33,114 nt of DNA from Acidobacteriota bacterium (lineage in GTDB: Bacteria; Acidobacteriota; Holophagae; Acanthopleuribacterales; Acanthopleuribacteraceae), in contig JACJWC010000024.1 in assembly GCA_020637335.1 (NCBI GenBank), forward strand, positions 1-33,114. Direction: 5' to 3'. Positions 1 to 7,968 of the stretch are shown one piece after another. How positions within the stretch are numbered: the stretch's first letter is position 1; each line of letters starts with the position of its first letter. The notes under the pieces are model-generated. The model saw only the letters and a program-made list of their open reading frames with translations, was not told the DNA's origin and did no database searches. The translations under genes were made by a program, and so were the position numbers.

Positions 1-145
1 TTGATCGCTTACAGCCATCGAAAGTCATGTTTCTGTTTTCTTCATCCTTTGATTTCGGCAACTTGACCTGATTAGACTTGGTGTTTTCCTGGTTTTTTCG
101 ACACAATAAGAAACATAAGACGATCTGTCCTTCCTGGCGTGTGTT

Positions 146-565
146 TTGGATAAAGAATGGGCCTTTGGGCGGTTGGGCTTAGCGCCAACAACGGATTATC
201 AAGATAACGAATCCATTCAATACGTCCTGGATAAGACCCAAACCCTTAAAAACGAAATGGACCCGCCCTGGATCTTTCAGGCATTGGAAACCAATAACCG
301 TGAAATTATCCGGGCCGTGGTCGCCGAAGGCGTTTCTATCGAAAAGGAAAATGAGCGCGGATTTTCCGTGCTCCAAATCGCCCTGGCCCGAGGGAAATTT
401 TCGCTCTTGCAAACCTTAATCGAACTGGGGGCCGACCCGTATGCTGCCAACCAGTGGGACTCGCCGATCACATGGTGTGAGAAAACCGGACAGACAGCGT
501 GGGCCGAAAAAATGGAAGCCTGGTACCAAGCGCGCATCGAAACACGCCCTCAAGTGAACGACTAA
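146..565 (+). CDS. Small ankyrin-repeat protein
   Basis: This 139-residue soluble protein carries two to three ankyrin-type helix pairs in residues 42-105. The pattern seen is 'IIRAVVAEGVSIEKENERG' followed by 'LQIALARGKFSLLQTLIELG', then 'ADPYAANQWDSPITWC', which matches the ankyrin consensus of a loop, two short helices and a G-A-D turn. Ankyrin repeats bind other proteins, but the partner is not visible here. No signal peptide or membrane segment is seen. The start is uncertain. The listed start is a TTG with no good ribosome binding site, and a stop codon lies in frame at 116-118, so little room exists upstream. An internal ATG at residue 38 is the next choice. A second ankyrin protein lies at 4058-4645 on the other strand. 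The fold is fairly certain, the role unknown. Confidence 0.72.
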   Translation: MDKEWAFGRLGLAPTTDYQDNESIQYVLDKTQTLKNEMDPPWIFQALETNNREIIRAVVAEGVSIEKENERGFSVLQIALARGKFSLLQTLIELGADPYAANQWDSPITWCEKTGQTAWAEKMEAWYQARIETRPQVND

Positions 566-898
566 CCCAGCGCAATATCCCGGAGAGCGTAAATCAATTT
601 CGCGCTTTGGACCCTGATTCACTCATTAACACCCGAGGATGTAAACCTCCTGCCTGTTCGATCAACCTGCACTTTGTTGCCCAAGTTAACCCGCTAAGGT
701 CTCTTTTTGGCTGGGTTTGATTTGCGCAGATTATCACCCTCCCTGGGGGGCGGCGCCTCCGGATGGTTCTTCAACTTTTGCGCCCAAATTACCTATTTAC
801 AAAGGCCCTTCAGGCGCAAAGGTAGGCTCGCTCTAGAACCAGCAGGTTATGGCTCGGTGTGTGGCTTAATATTTTGAAGCCACAGAACGGGCTTTTAC
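566..898. other. Intergenic spacer, no gene seen
   Basis: About 330 bases lie between the ankyrin gene and the convergent VapA-like gene. Short open frames here have no ribosome binding site and no protein-like composition. The only structure recognised is the small stem-loop at 861-883, listed separately. Confidence 0.5.
861..883 (-). terminator. Stem-loop just past the VapA-like gene
   Basis: The arms GTGGCTT (861-867) and AAGCCAC (877-883) pair perfectly around a 9-base A/T-rich loop. The hairpin lies 15 bases beyond the stop codon of the minus-strand gene at 899-1348. No T-run follows it on the minus strand, so it may be an RNA 3'-end stabiliser and not a classical intrinsic terminator. 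Confidence 0.35.
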
Positions 899-1348
899 TT
901 AGAGATGGCCTGTGCCGCCGCCAATGGATGCTCCAAAAGCGCCTAGACCAATAAAGGTTCCAATGTAGGCACCAGTATGGGCGTCCCAAAAATTTAAATT
1001 AATTCCAGCCAATCCGATGGTGTACTGGAAATTCACTTTCTTCCCTATCAAGGTCTTTGGATCGACATTAACCGTCAGCGACCCAAAAGCAAGCCCTACG
1101 CCGACACCCGGGCCGACACCTGCGCCACCCCCAATTAATTGGGTCGGGCCACTAAAATCAAAGGTCCAATTAAATGCGGAGCCCCACATGCCACCCCAGG
1201 CAACTTGGGCAAATTTTGATGACCACTTAGAAGTCGTACTACTGATATGGGCATTGGCTTTCAGCAAATTTTCGATATCTTTGTGCACCATATCGACATG
1301 CATTTTGCTTAATTCCAAATGGTTCTGTGGATCGATTTTTTCACTCAT
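899..1348 (-). CDS. VapA-like glycine-rich beta-barrel protein
   Basis: This 149-residue protein has a polar, helix-prone N-terminal third (about residues 1-50). A glycine-rich, beta-type remainder follows and ends in 'INLNFWDAHTGAYIG' and 'GASIGGGTGHL'. The ending resembles the C-terminal core of Rhodococcus equi VapA-family proteins, where a strand of N-x-N-F-F/W-D is followed by G-x-x-x-G and a terminal GxGGGxG. I see the resemblance by eye only. Unlike secreted VapA, no signal peptide is visible, so export by another route or a cytoplasmic role is open. The ATG at 1346-1348 was chosen because GGAG lies 6 bases upstream. A longer form starting at 1375 would add nine residues and lacks such a site. 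The gene stands alone. The function is unknown; VapA itself perturbs endolysosomal membranes. Confidence 0.62.
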   Translation of the reverse strand: MSEKIDPQNHLELSKMHVDMVHKDIENLLKANAHISSTTSKWSSKFAQVAWGGMWGSAFNWTFDFSGPTQLIGGGAGVGPGVGVGLAFGSLTVNVDPKTLIGKKVNFQYTIGLAGINLNFWDAHTGAYIGTFIGLGAFGASIGGGTGHL

Positions 1349-1772
1349 GATTATCTCCATTCTAAAAATTGACACACCCAGATTGGGCCAAAAAATCCTG
1401 GCTTTACGAAGGATTGTTTGTAGGAAGGGGGTTTCATAAGGGTAATCGGGTTATTGAAATAGTTCAAAGTATATTTTTTTTATTTTTGATCTGTCGTCTA
1501 ACGGCCCCAGCCAAGACCGCGCTTTTTCTGAAAGTCGGTGCACCTGCGATACTTCCATTTTCGCGGGTGGTCTCGCACGGTCAGCTTTTTTGACGGCCCG
1601 CAATCGGCCTGTTTGGTGGAGCCACGCGGTTTTGCGGAAAACACTATTTTGGTTATGAGAAACAGACCCTTCCAGATCAACATAGGACTGCTGCCCTTGA
1701 ATTAAAATGCACTATTCCCTAAGGTGATCCGGGAGTGGATGCGAAAAGCATTTTCAGATAAAGGGCAGGCTT
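1349..1772. other. Intergenic spacer between divergent genes
   Basis: About 420 bases lie between the divergent VapA-like and GFA-family genes, so promoters for both should be here. An A/T-rich tract at 1460-1495 is a plausible promoter area for the minus-strand gene, with a possible -35 TTGAAC, but no -10 box is convincing. No RNA gene or supported reading frame was found. Confidence 0.4.
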
Positions 1773-2129
1773 ATGCGTGGATTAGCGACTTATCGGGGGC
1801 AGTGCCATTGCGGCGCCGTATATTTTGAGATTCAAACCGATTTTCCCGAGCTGACGACCTGTGATTGTTCGATTTGTGCCAAAAAGAACGCACTCATGGT
1901 CAAAGTCCACGAACAGCAGTTTCAACTGATCCGCGGCCAGGACAGTTTGACCGAATACCAATTCCACACCAAGACGGCGAAACACTACTTTTGCAAGGTG
2001 TGTGGCATCTACCCGTTCCATCGCAAACGCGTTACCCCTGATTATTTTGGCATCAATGTCTTTTGTTTGGAGGACTTTGATCCCACCGGGATCCCCGTAC
2101 GGCGAACGGTTGGCAAGGACATGCCATGA
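1773..2129 (+). CDS. GFA/CENP-V domain zinc protein
   Basis: This 118-residue protein has the cysteine pattern of the GFA family (named for glutathione-dependent formaldehyde-activating enzyme). The motifs are 'CHCGAV' near residue 11, 'CDCSIC' near residue 30 and 'FCKVCGIYPF' near residue 73. These cysteines bind two zinc ions in the fold. Most members of this size have no proven substrate, so formaldehyde chemistry should not be assumed. The ATG follows an AGG about 5 bases upstream. The stop codon overlaps the next gene's start (ATGA at 2126-2129), which implies translational coupling to the PhzF-family isomerase. The length is typical of the family. Confidence 0.88.
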   Translation: MRGLATYRGQCHCGAVYFEIQTDFPELTTCDCSICAKKNALMVKVHEQQFQLIRGQDSLTEYQFHTKTAKHYFCKVCGIYPFHRKRVTPDYFGINVFCLEDFDPTGIPVRRTVGKDMP

Positions 2130-2917
2130 GCCGTCACGCCTCAATGTTCCAGGTGGATGCCTTCACCGATCGGCGTTTTAGCGGGAATCCAGCCGCAGTC
2201 GTCGTGTTGGAGCGTTTCCCAGACGAACCGCTCATGCAGGCCATCGCGAATGAAAATAACCTGGCCGAAACCGCTTTTCTAGTCAAAGAGGGCAACGAGT
2301 ATCGGATCCGTTGGTTTACGCCTGTTGTGGAGGTTCCGCTGTGTGGACATGCGACCTTGGCCAGTGCCGCCGTGGTTTTGGAACGATTGGAACCAGGGCG
2401 CAGCCAGCTTGTATTCCATTCGGCGAGTGGCCCATTACCCGTGCACAAAACCGCGTCCGGTTACAGTCTCAATTTTCCGGCCCGCCCTTCAGCAGCTATC
2501 GAAGCACCTCGCACCCTGTTGGACGCCATTCCGGCGCCTGTCCGCGAGGTTCGGATCAATGCATTCAACTATCTGGCGATCCTGGAAACCGCGGACCAGG
2601 TGCGCCAGCTGAAGCCGGATATGGCGGCCCTCAAAAAACTGGATCGACCGGGTGTGATTGTCAGCGCGCCTGGCGATAGGTCTTACGACTTTGTCAGTCG
2701 CTATTTTGCGCCGCTCAAAGGGATTCCCGAGGATCCGGTCACCGGTGCGGCCCATTGTATGTTGGCCCCTTATTGGGCGGAGCGATTGGGCAAAACCGCG
2801 TTTCGGGCTTTTCAGGCCTCAGCCCGAGGCGGTGAAGTGCTTTGTCGACTGCTGGGCGATCGCGTCGAGCTGACGGGTCTTTGCGTCTTCTATATGGAAG
2901 GCACGATCCAATTTTGA
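2126..2917 (+). CDS. PhzF-family isomerase/epimerase
   Basis: This 263-residue protein belongs to the PhzF / diaminopimelate epimerase-like fold. Visible signatures are 'FSGNPAAVV' (residues 18-26), 'NNLAETAFL' with the catalytic-type Glu48, 'CGHATLA' (73-79), 'GIPEDPVTGAAHC' near residue 195, and 'ARGG' near residue 231. PhzF itself isomerises dihydro-hydroxyanthranilate in phenazine synthesis. No other phenazine gene lies nearby, so this is better read as a general PhzF-family enzyme (YddE/YHI9 type) of unknown substrate. It is slightly shorter than the usual 280-300 residues. Its start overlaps the stop of the GFA-family gene by 4 bases, so the two are probably co-translated and may act together. 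Confidence 0.9.
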   Translation: MSRHASMFQVDAFTDRRFSGNPAAVVVLERFPDEPLMQAIANENNLAETAFLVKEGNEYRIRWFTPVVEVPLCGHATLASAAVVLERLEPGRSQLVFHSASGPLPVHKTASGYSLNFPARPSAAIEAPRTLLDAIPAPVREVRINAFNYLAILETADQVRQLKPDMAALKKLDRPGVIVSAPGDRSYDFVSRYFAPLKGIPEDPVTGAAHCMLAPYWAERLGKTAFRAFQASARGGEVLCRLLGDRVELTGLCVFYMEGTIQF

Positions 2918-2950
2918 GAAGGGTCACACCGAAGGAATACGCCTTTGCCA

Positions 2951-3352
2951 TTACGGATTGTGGTAGGTGAAACGCCACACTTCTTGGACCTGTTCAGGTG
3001 ATTTCGCTTCCTCTGATGCCGTACAAAAGTCTGTATGAACTTCGGCCAAATCAAATTCACGAAACAGGATTTGAGCGAGTCTTTGGCCCAGTTCTTGGCT
3101 CGTGGCCTGGGTTTTTGCTGCAATGTCAGGATCGAAAACCTGCAAGATATTGCCATTCTTGCCAAACACCAAACGAAAGGTTTGGCCCGGCAGCAATTCC
3201 TGGATTTTGGGATGGACTGCTAAGTATTTGCTTTTCATTTCTTGCTGAAAGGCCTTGGCATCATATTTAGAATCGGGTTCGCTCTGAGCACCACAACCAA
3301 TGAAAACAATGGCAACCCCAAAAATCCAAAGGACCCAACTGATTCGTTTCAT
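2951..3352 (-). CDS. Small predicted lipoprotein
   Basis: This 133-residue protein begins with a classic lipoprotein signal. After positively charged 'MKR' comes a hydrophobic stretch ending in the lipobox F-I-G-C, with the acylated cysteine at residue 20. The mature part is about 113 residues, mostly charged and helical, with a beta-like segment 'FRLVFGKNGNILQVFDPD'. No known domain is recognised. The start is well supported by GGAGG about 6 bases before the ATG. It is convergent with the PhzF-family gene, with 33 bases between their stops. The next minus-strand gene upstream is a small membrane protein, and the two may share a transcript. The location is likely periplasmic face or outer membrane, function unknown. 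Confidence 0.75.
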   Translation of the reverse strand: MKRISWVLWIFGVAIVFIGCGAQSEPDSKYDAKAFQQEMKSKYLAVHPKIQELLPGQTFRLVFGKNGNILQVFDPDIAAKTQATSQELGQRLAQILFREFDLAEVHTDFCTASEEAKSPEQVQEVWRFTYHNP

Positions 3353-3437
3353 AAAAATCCTCCATGGTGTTCAGATCTATTATCTCTTGAATACGGATGA
3401 AGTGCTCATTTCCCCTAATTACAAACATTTGCATGGA

Positions 3438-3815
3438 TTAATCGCTCGGATCGGTGCTGCGCCCCCCCTGTACTTTGTGGATCAGAAGGCCGGCAGCGTA
3501 ACCCAAAGCCGAAACCAGGAAAGAGAAGCCGGCAAGGAGTAGAATGGAAGGGTAGGTGTTGGGCTGTAAGGTGTCGGGTAAACCAAAAAGGTGTTTGAGA
3601 AGATGGGCCAGCGGAACCCAAAGCCAGATGCCGAGCGCGGCCGACCAGCCTTGAACGCCCCAAACCCACCCAGCACTGGCGCTGGCGGCCAGGAGCAATC
3701 CCACGATCACAATCGGGCTGGTTTCCCCGCCAAAAGCAACATTGTCAACAAAGGCAATAGCCAAGCCAGCCACAAGCCCAATTCCCAGGGGTAGGATTGG
3801 CCGAGGTTTTGGCAT
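3438..3815 (-). CDS. Small four-helix membrane protein
   Basis: This 125-residue protein is nearly all membrane. Four hydrophobic segments are visible: 'PLGIGLVAGLAIAFVDNVAF', then 'IVIVGLLLAASASAGWVWG', a segment around 'AALGIWLWVPLAHLL', and one around 'ILLLAGFSFLVSALGYAAGL'. The C-terminus is short, polar and probably cytoplasmic. The start at 3815 is chosen because AGGAG stands about 5 bases upstream; a start seven codons earlier has no such site. No family is recognised with confidence. It lies 85 bases upstream of the lipoprotein gene on the same strand. Confidence 0.68.
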   Translation of the reverse strand: MPKPRPILPLGIGLVAGLAIAFVDNVAFGGETSPIVIVGLLLAASASAGWVWGVQGWSAALGIWLWVPLAHLLKHLFGLPDTLQPNTYPSILLLAGFSFLVSALGYAAGLLIHKVQGGRSTDPSD

Positions 3816-4057
3816 AAAAACTCCTTGATCTCGCAACTATCCAGAGAAGGCGGCGCGCGAGAGCAAAATTTTCAGGTTCACATCATCGAGCGATCATGCC
3901 ACAAAAAGACAAGATCCCAATCTGTAACGACTCCGGAGTGAGTACCCTGGCATTGCAATGGGCTTTTGCCTAGCTGCAGCGATCGTCCGCTTTTCTGGTT
4001 GCACGAGTCGCCAACCTGCGCAGCCGAATTTTGAGGCTGCATGAACGGATCAGAACC

Positions 4058-4645
4058 TTAATGATTTTCGGAATTTTTCAGGATGGATAAAACCTCTAAA
4101 TTGCCTTCAAATTCGGCCCATTTAGCAGCTGTAAACCCGTTGCCAGAAATCAATTTGGGATTGGCCCCTTTATCCACAAGAAATTGGGTCAGGGCCAGAT
4201 TGCCATTCCTGGCTGCACACATCAAAGGTGTATTGCCTTCCTTATCCGGCAAATCCACGAGCGCACCCTTTTCCACTAAAAATTTGCTAAGCGCCATGTG
4301 ATTAAAGGAGGATGCATTGATGATGGCGGTAACTCCAGTTTTCCCTCTGGCGTTCACGTTTGCACCGGCGTTCAGCAACATTTTCGCAATTTCCAAATGG
4401 CCAAAGGCGGAAACGGAAATTAGTGCCGTGCAACCCCAATAATCCATTTGATCAACTTGTGCATGGTGATCGATTAAAAAACGAACGATTTTTGAATGGC
4501 CATTTTGTGAGGCTTCAATTAGGGCTGAAACACCACCCTTTCTTCTGGCATTAACATTGGCACCCTGGCCGAGGGCAATTTGAACACCTGACAAATCACC
4601 CTCTCGGGCAGCAAGAATCAGGGCGTTATTCGATTTATTTGTCAT
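4058..4645 (-). CDS. Ankyrin-repeat protein (about six repeats)
   Basis: This 195-residue protein is almost entirely ankyrin repeats of 33-34 residues, about six in number. Signature pieces recur: 'ALILAAREGDLSGV', 'ALIEASQNGHSKIVRFLI', 'ALISVSAFGHLEIAKMLL', 'AIINASSFNHMALSKFLV', 'PLMCAARNGNLALTQFLV' and 'AAKWAEFEGNLEVLSIL', with G-A-N-V-N-A type turns between them. No signal peptide or membrane anchor is seen, so it is probably a cytoplasmic binding protein. The ATG is preceded only by a weak purine stretch (AAGAAG). Well-formed consensus repeats suggest a functional gene. The partner is unknown, and the neighbours give no clear hint. Confidence 0.85.
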   Translation of the reverse strand: MTNKSNNALILAAREGDLSGVQIALGQGANVNARRKGGVSALIEASQNGHSKIVRFLIDHHAQVDQMDYWGCTALISVSAFGHLEIAKMLLNAGANVNARGKTGVTAIINASSFNHMALSKFLVEKGALVDLPDKEGNTPLMCAARNGNLALTQFLVDKGANPKLISGNGFTAAKWAEFEGNLEVLSILKNSENH

Positions 4646-5216
4646 GCTTCTTAACCGGGGAGAAATCGAGATTTCGCATTGTGTTAACCCAAATTAACCA
4701 ATAGTCGGGAGAATTTTCCGGTAAAAGGAATTCTTGAACAAGTCAATATTACACCTTCCATTAGGAATCTTTCTCCGAACCCCAATCGGGAAAAAAATAG
4801 CAACCGCACCCATTTCAAAGGGAGATGTATGATTAAACCGTGAGCCCGCACTAATGGGCTAAGGGGTTTGGCTGGGGGCGTCTCCCCATTTCGGATACTC
4901 CGGATCCGCGCAGGGCCTTGGGCCTGACTACGCCCGCAGGGCGAAAGATTAGAGCCCAGGGTGACAAGCGCAGCGCGGAACCCTGGGATCTGCCACCACA
5001 TGAGGTCATAGCCCGTTAGGGCGACAGGCTTTTTCTTTGGTCTTTTATTATCTCTCAATTGGAGGTGTCTTCTATTTCTGTTTCGCCCGCGCGGGCTCAC
5101 CCATCTTCGCTGGCTTTACCCTTCCGGGCAGATAAAAAAAATGGCCAAATGCCAGCGCACCCTTCCTCTGTCGGACCCCCCAGACCATTCGGTTGCTGGC
5201 TCCTGATGGATTTTTC
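4646..5216. other. Spacer with palindromic repeats, no gene
   Basis: About 570 bases between two minus-strand genes. A 138-codon open frame here runs straight through the hairpin-forming repeat at 4931-5022 and has no protein-like pattern, so I do not call it. The stretches GTGAGCCCGCAC (4850-4861) and CGGGCTCACCC (5092-5102) look like pieces of the repeat family described at 5791, 6004, 17438, 18755 and 21647. Confidence 0.5.
4931..5022 (+). repeat. Three-hairpin intergenic repeat (family A, divergent)
   Basis: Three consecutive stems are visible. CGCCC/GGGCG lies at 4931-4943. CCCAGGGT (4955-4962) pairs with ACCCTGGG (4980-4987) around a GCGCAGCGC core. GCCC/GGGC lies at 5011-5022. The same short-long-short hairpin order occurs at 12048-12155, 21467-21575 and 29933-30050. 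This copy is the most diverged in sequence. Confidence 0.55.
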
Positions 5217-5603
5217 TTATTCATTGTCAGGTTGGGTGTTTTCGGTGGATAGGATAATCCGGTCGGACTCGAAGAGAACGGCGTGGGGTATCCAGCAATC
5301 CCATTTGGCTGTGGCGACCTCGGATTGGCATTGCGCACAAACCAGGTTGGGGCCATCACACCCATCCAAATCACAACACCCATTCAACCGCTCCGCTCGC
5401 TTCGTCACGGCCAGGTTCCGGACATCCTTTTTGTTTACACACCAACAACCCCGGTGCTGGGTCCAAAAGGAGCCATCTTCGAACACCGCATACCCAAGCG
5501 GCACGTAATCCGTTCCGTCCGCCTCCGAAAGCTCTATATCAGGCGGGATTGGATTTAATGGCTGCGTGAGCAATGTTCCGCATTGTTTACAATATATCTG
5601 CAT
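5217..5603 (-). CDS. Cysteine-rich putative zinc-binding protein
   Basis: This 128-residue protein starts with a CxxC knuckle ('YCKQCGT'). It later has 'RGCWCVN', then a dense group with 'NGCCDLDGCDGP' and 'LVCAQCQSEVA', and finally 'WDCWIPH'. So many paired cysteines in a soluble protein suggest zinc binding. I do not recognise a named family. The ATG at 5601-5603 is chosen because GAAGAAG precedes it and the CxxC motif then sits at the usual N-terminal place. An upstream ATG at 5666 would add 21 polar residues and lacks a binding site. No signal peptide is seen. Repeat-rich DNA lies on both sides. Confidence 0.65.
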   Translation of the reverse strand: MQIYCKQCGTLLTQPLNPIPPDIELSEADGTDYVPLGYAVFEDGSFWTQHRGCWCVNKKDVRNLAVTKRAERLNGCCDLDGCDGPNLVCAQCQSEVATAKWDCWIPHAVLFESDRIILSTENTQPDNE

Positions 5604-5790
5604 TTCTTCTTCCGCCTTTTGATTCGAATCTGGATGGGGCCACGTTAGTGGATAGTTTAGAGTCATCGCACACCATTTTGTTTTGGATCGCTCAGCACCG
5701 TTTGCATTTCAGAGGAAAAAGAGATCAGCGGCTCCTCCACAGAGGACTAAAATCGGGAAAGCTTGGGATCCAAGTCATGTTTCGACCAGG

Positions 5791-5841
5791 AGGCCAGGGG
5801 CCGATTGGCCTGTGAGCCCACACCGACAAAGGAGGTGTGGG
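5791..5841 (-). repeat. Dispersed palindromic repeat, family B
   Basis: Read on the minus strand, this is CCCACACC-loop-GGTGTGGG, then GCTCACAGG, then a GGCC..GGCC stem. It matches the copies at 6044-6098, 17438-17490, 18755-18816 and 21690-21742. All share the core GTGGGCTCACGGGTCA or close variants. Confidence 0.7.
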
Positions 5842-6003
5842 AATATGGCGCGGACACCCATTGGGGAGCCCAGGAGGGCGATTGAAGGCCGGATGCGACC
5901 AACACCGCAGAATTTTTCGGGGAATCGCGCAAACCATTGTATAAAAAGGGGGCCATGTGCAATTGATTCTGGTTTTTAAAAAAGCGGTAATCAAAATGAG
6001 CGC

Positions 6004-6098
6004 TCAGTCGCCCGCTGGGCTCTGGCAAACGCGCGGCCGTTTTCCCACCCCTCCTGTCGTCGGGGTGGGCTCATGGATCATTCGGCCGTTGGCCTCCA
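6004..6098 (+). repeat. Dispersed palindromic repeat, family B (long copy)
   Basis: This copy contains CGCCC..GGGCT, then CCCACCCC pairing perfectly with GGGGTGGG around TCCTGTCGTC, then GCTCATGGATCATTCGG and a GGCC..GGCC stem. It aligns over about 95 bases with 21647-21742, including the leading 'TCAGTCGCCC' and 'GGGCTCTGG' blocks. Confidence 0.72.
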
Positions 6099-6219
6099 GG
6101 TAGAGGCTTGATTTGGATTGAATCGCTTTTTTTGAGTGGTTGGGGAAAATCGGGCCATGGAAAACCATCCCGGGCACTATTCAAATAGCCAAACTCCAGC
6201 AACAGGTAAACAACCTGTT

Positions 6220-7665
6220 CTACTTTTGAGGTTCGGGGTTTCTTTGGAATTGGATGTTATGCGAATCGCCAACAGCCAAACTGAAACCCGAGACGTTTCC
6301 GGATGTCGCCCCATTTGGCGTTAAGCGGATTTCTGGGTCGACATGCAAAGTGTTGGCCTCCCCAACCAGCACTTCCGTGATTTTGGTAGGGCTGATCTTG
6401 CACTTCAATTTGCCGTTTTCTTCAAACAGCTCATAGGTGTGGTTGAGTTCTGGACAAAAAAACCGGCCGACCAACGCTTTGCGCAAGGATGCCGGAATGG
6501 GCTGGGGCGGCTTGGGATCTGAGGGCGGCTCGGATTCTTTGGGCTTGGCAACAGCACGAGGTGCGAGGCGGTCCTTCAACACGATTTCAGCAATTTGATT
6601 GGTTAAAACAGGTGGCGCCAAATCTGGGTTATTGGCCAGGATGATGATGGTCACGCCAGCTTGCGGAAACCGCGTCATGCTGGATTTGAATCCGGCATAC
6701 CAGCCCGTGTGATTGATTTTTTTGAGGCCGCGATACTGCCGGATAAACAAACCACCCGCATACGGCACTTGCGCGCCATCCCTCAATTTTCCAGGTGTTT
6801 CCATACGGGCAAGCCAATTGGGCCCGCCGATTTTGGGGGCGCAAAAATTCGTGTCCCAGCGCAGCAAGTCATCCAGGTTCGTGAAAATCCCACCATCACC
6901 GACCACATCGTTTTGGCTCATAGCGATCTGGAAATGTTCACCCTGCCTGCTGTAGCCATACGCGCGGTTCTTGACGACCATTCGGTGATTGTCGTGGAAG
7001 TGGGTCTGGCCCATGCCGAGCGGGCCAAAAATATTCGCTTGGGCATATTGGTTCAGTGATTTGCCGGTTATCACTTCAACGATTTTGCCCAATAGATAGT
7101 AGCCGGAGTTGCTGTAGCTGAATTGGCTGCCCGGCTCGAAATCCAACGCTTTTTGGCGACAGATAAGGAAATAGAGATCCTGGGCTGAATACGGGTAATC
7201 ATCTTCCCAACCACACAGGTAGAACAGGCCGGTGTAATCGCGAATCCCACTGGTGTGATAGATCAGATTATGGATTCGAATGGGCTGGTCGTAATGCGGG
7301 AAGTCTTTTAGGTACAAATGGATATCGTCATTCAGGTTGAGTTTGCCTTGTATTTCCAACAGGAAAATACAGGCGGCCGTAAATTGTTTAGAGGTTGAGG
7401 CAATGCGAAAAACCGAGTTGGGATTCAGGGGGATGTCGTAATCCAAATTGGCCAAACCATACGCTTTTTGGTGGATAAAAGCCTTATCCTGAATGACGCC
7501 GACCACACAACCGGGTGCGCCTTTTTCAATTAGGGGCTGGATCAGCGCATCAATCTCAGGCAACACCATTTCACGATTTTGGCCAAAACCAATGCCGAAA
7601 CTACCTAAAGCAAAAAGAAACAACCTTAATGTCCACACGATAGGAATGGGAAGTTTGATTTTCAA
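6220..7665 (-). CDS. Exported serine hydrolase, beta-lactamase fold (class C-like)
   Basis: This 481-residue protein has the penicillin-binding / class C beta-lactamase motifs in order: S-T-S-K (Ser90, Lys93), Y-S-N (184-186) and H-T-G (319-321). It therefore most likely is an active serine hydrolase acting on D-amino peptides or esters outside the cytoplasm. A C-terminal beta-rich domain (after about 400) follows a proline-rich linker, as in many such proteins. I chose the TTG start at 7663-7665. AGGAG lies 8 bases upstream, and the resulting N-terminus 'MKIKLPIPIVWTLRLFLFAL' is a good signal peptide. An ATG ten codons upstream (7695) has no binding site. Whether it acts on peptidoglycan, peptides or small esters cannot be read from sequence. 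Confidence 0.9.
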   Translation of the reverse strand: MKIKLPIPIVWTLRLFLFALGSFGIGFGQNREMVLPEIDALIQPLIEKGAPGCVVGVIQDKAFIHQKAYGLANLDYDIPLNPNSVFRIASTSKQFTAACIFLLEIQGKLNLNDDIHLYLKDFPHYDQPIRIHNLIYHTSGIRDYTGLFYLCGWEDDYPYSAQDLYFLICRQKALDFEPGSQFSYSNSGYYLLGKIVEVITGKSLNQYAQANIFGPLGMGQTHFHDNHRMVVKNRAYGYSRQGEHFQIAMSQNDVVGDGGIFTNLDDLLRWDTNFCAPKIGGPNWLARMETPGKLRDGAQVPYAGGLFIRQYRGLKKINHTGWYAGFKSSMTRFPQAGVTIIILANNPDLAPPVLTNQIAEIVLKDRLAPRAVAKPKESEPPSDPKPPQPIPASLRKALVGRFFCPELNHTYELFEENGKLKCKISPTKITEVLVGEANTLHVDPEIRLTPNGATSGNVSGFSLAVGDSHNIQFQRNPEPQK

Positions 7666-7871
7666 CAGTAAAACTCCTGCGATTTTTCCTGACATGGAGG
7701 ACTTAAGTGGCCCACATCACACCCGTTTTTTATGCCATCTGAAACCCTAACGCATGAACCGCAACAAAAAGTTTGAGGGTGGGCCTTTTTTGTATGGCTT
7801 TTGGTGATTTGGCATCTCCTTGCTTCTCGAAAGAGATGGCAAAGAAGCTTTCGATCCATTGTGCCGCATTG

Positions 7872-7903
7872 GAAAGCAAAGAAAAGCGCCCAGACCTGGG
7901 CGC
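7872..7903 (-). terminator. Intrinsic terminator after the WYL/reductase pair
   Basis: On the minus strand GCGCCCAG-GT-CTGGGCGC forms a perfect 8-bp stem (7903-7886), followed at once by TTTTCTTTGCTTT. It lies 65 bases past the stop of the gene at 7969-8523, where a terminator is expected. Confidence 0.78.
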
Positions 7904-7968
7904 ACTCCAAAAACGTTTAACCATCGTTTGAGACAAATCCGGGTTTTTTGGCCAACTTTTGGCGGGGA

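Larger units (their letters stand above)
5604..6219. other. Spacer with two inverted copies of a repeat
   Basis: This gene-free stretch of about 600 bases holds one minus-oriented (5791-5841) and one plus-oriented (6004-6098) copy of repeat family B. The palindrome AACAGGT/ACCTGTT (about 6200-6218) sits just past the stop of the minus-strand hydrolase. No convincing coding frame is seen. Confidence 0.5.

Noticed and set aside
2126..2917. Phenazine biosynthesis locus
   Set aside because: Only a PhzF-family protein is present; no other phenazine genes occur in the window.
4684..5100. 138-codon minus-strand open frame
   Set aside because: It is made mostly of palindromic repeat DNA and has no supported start.
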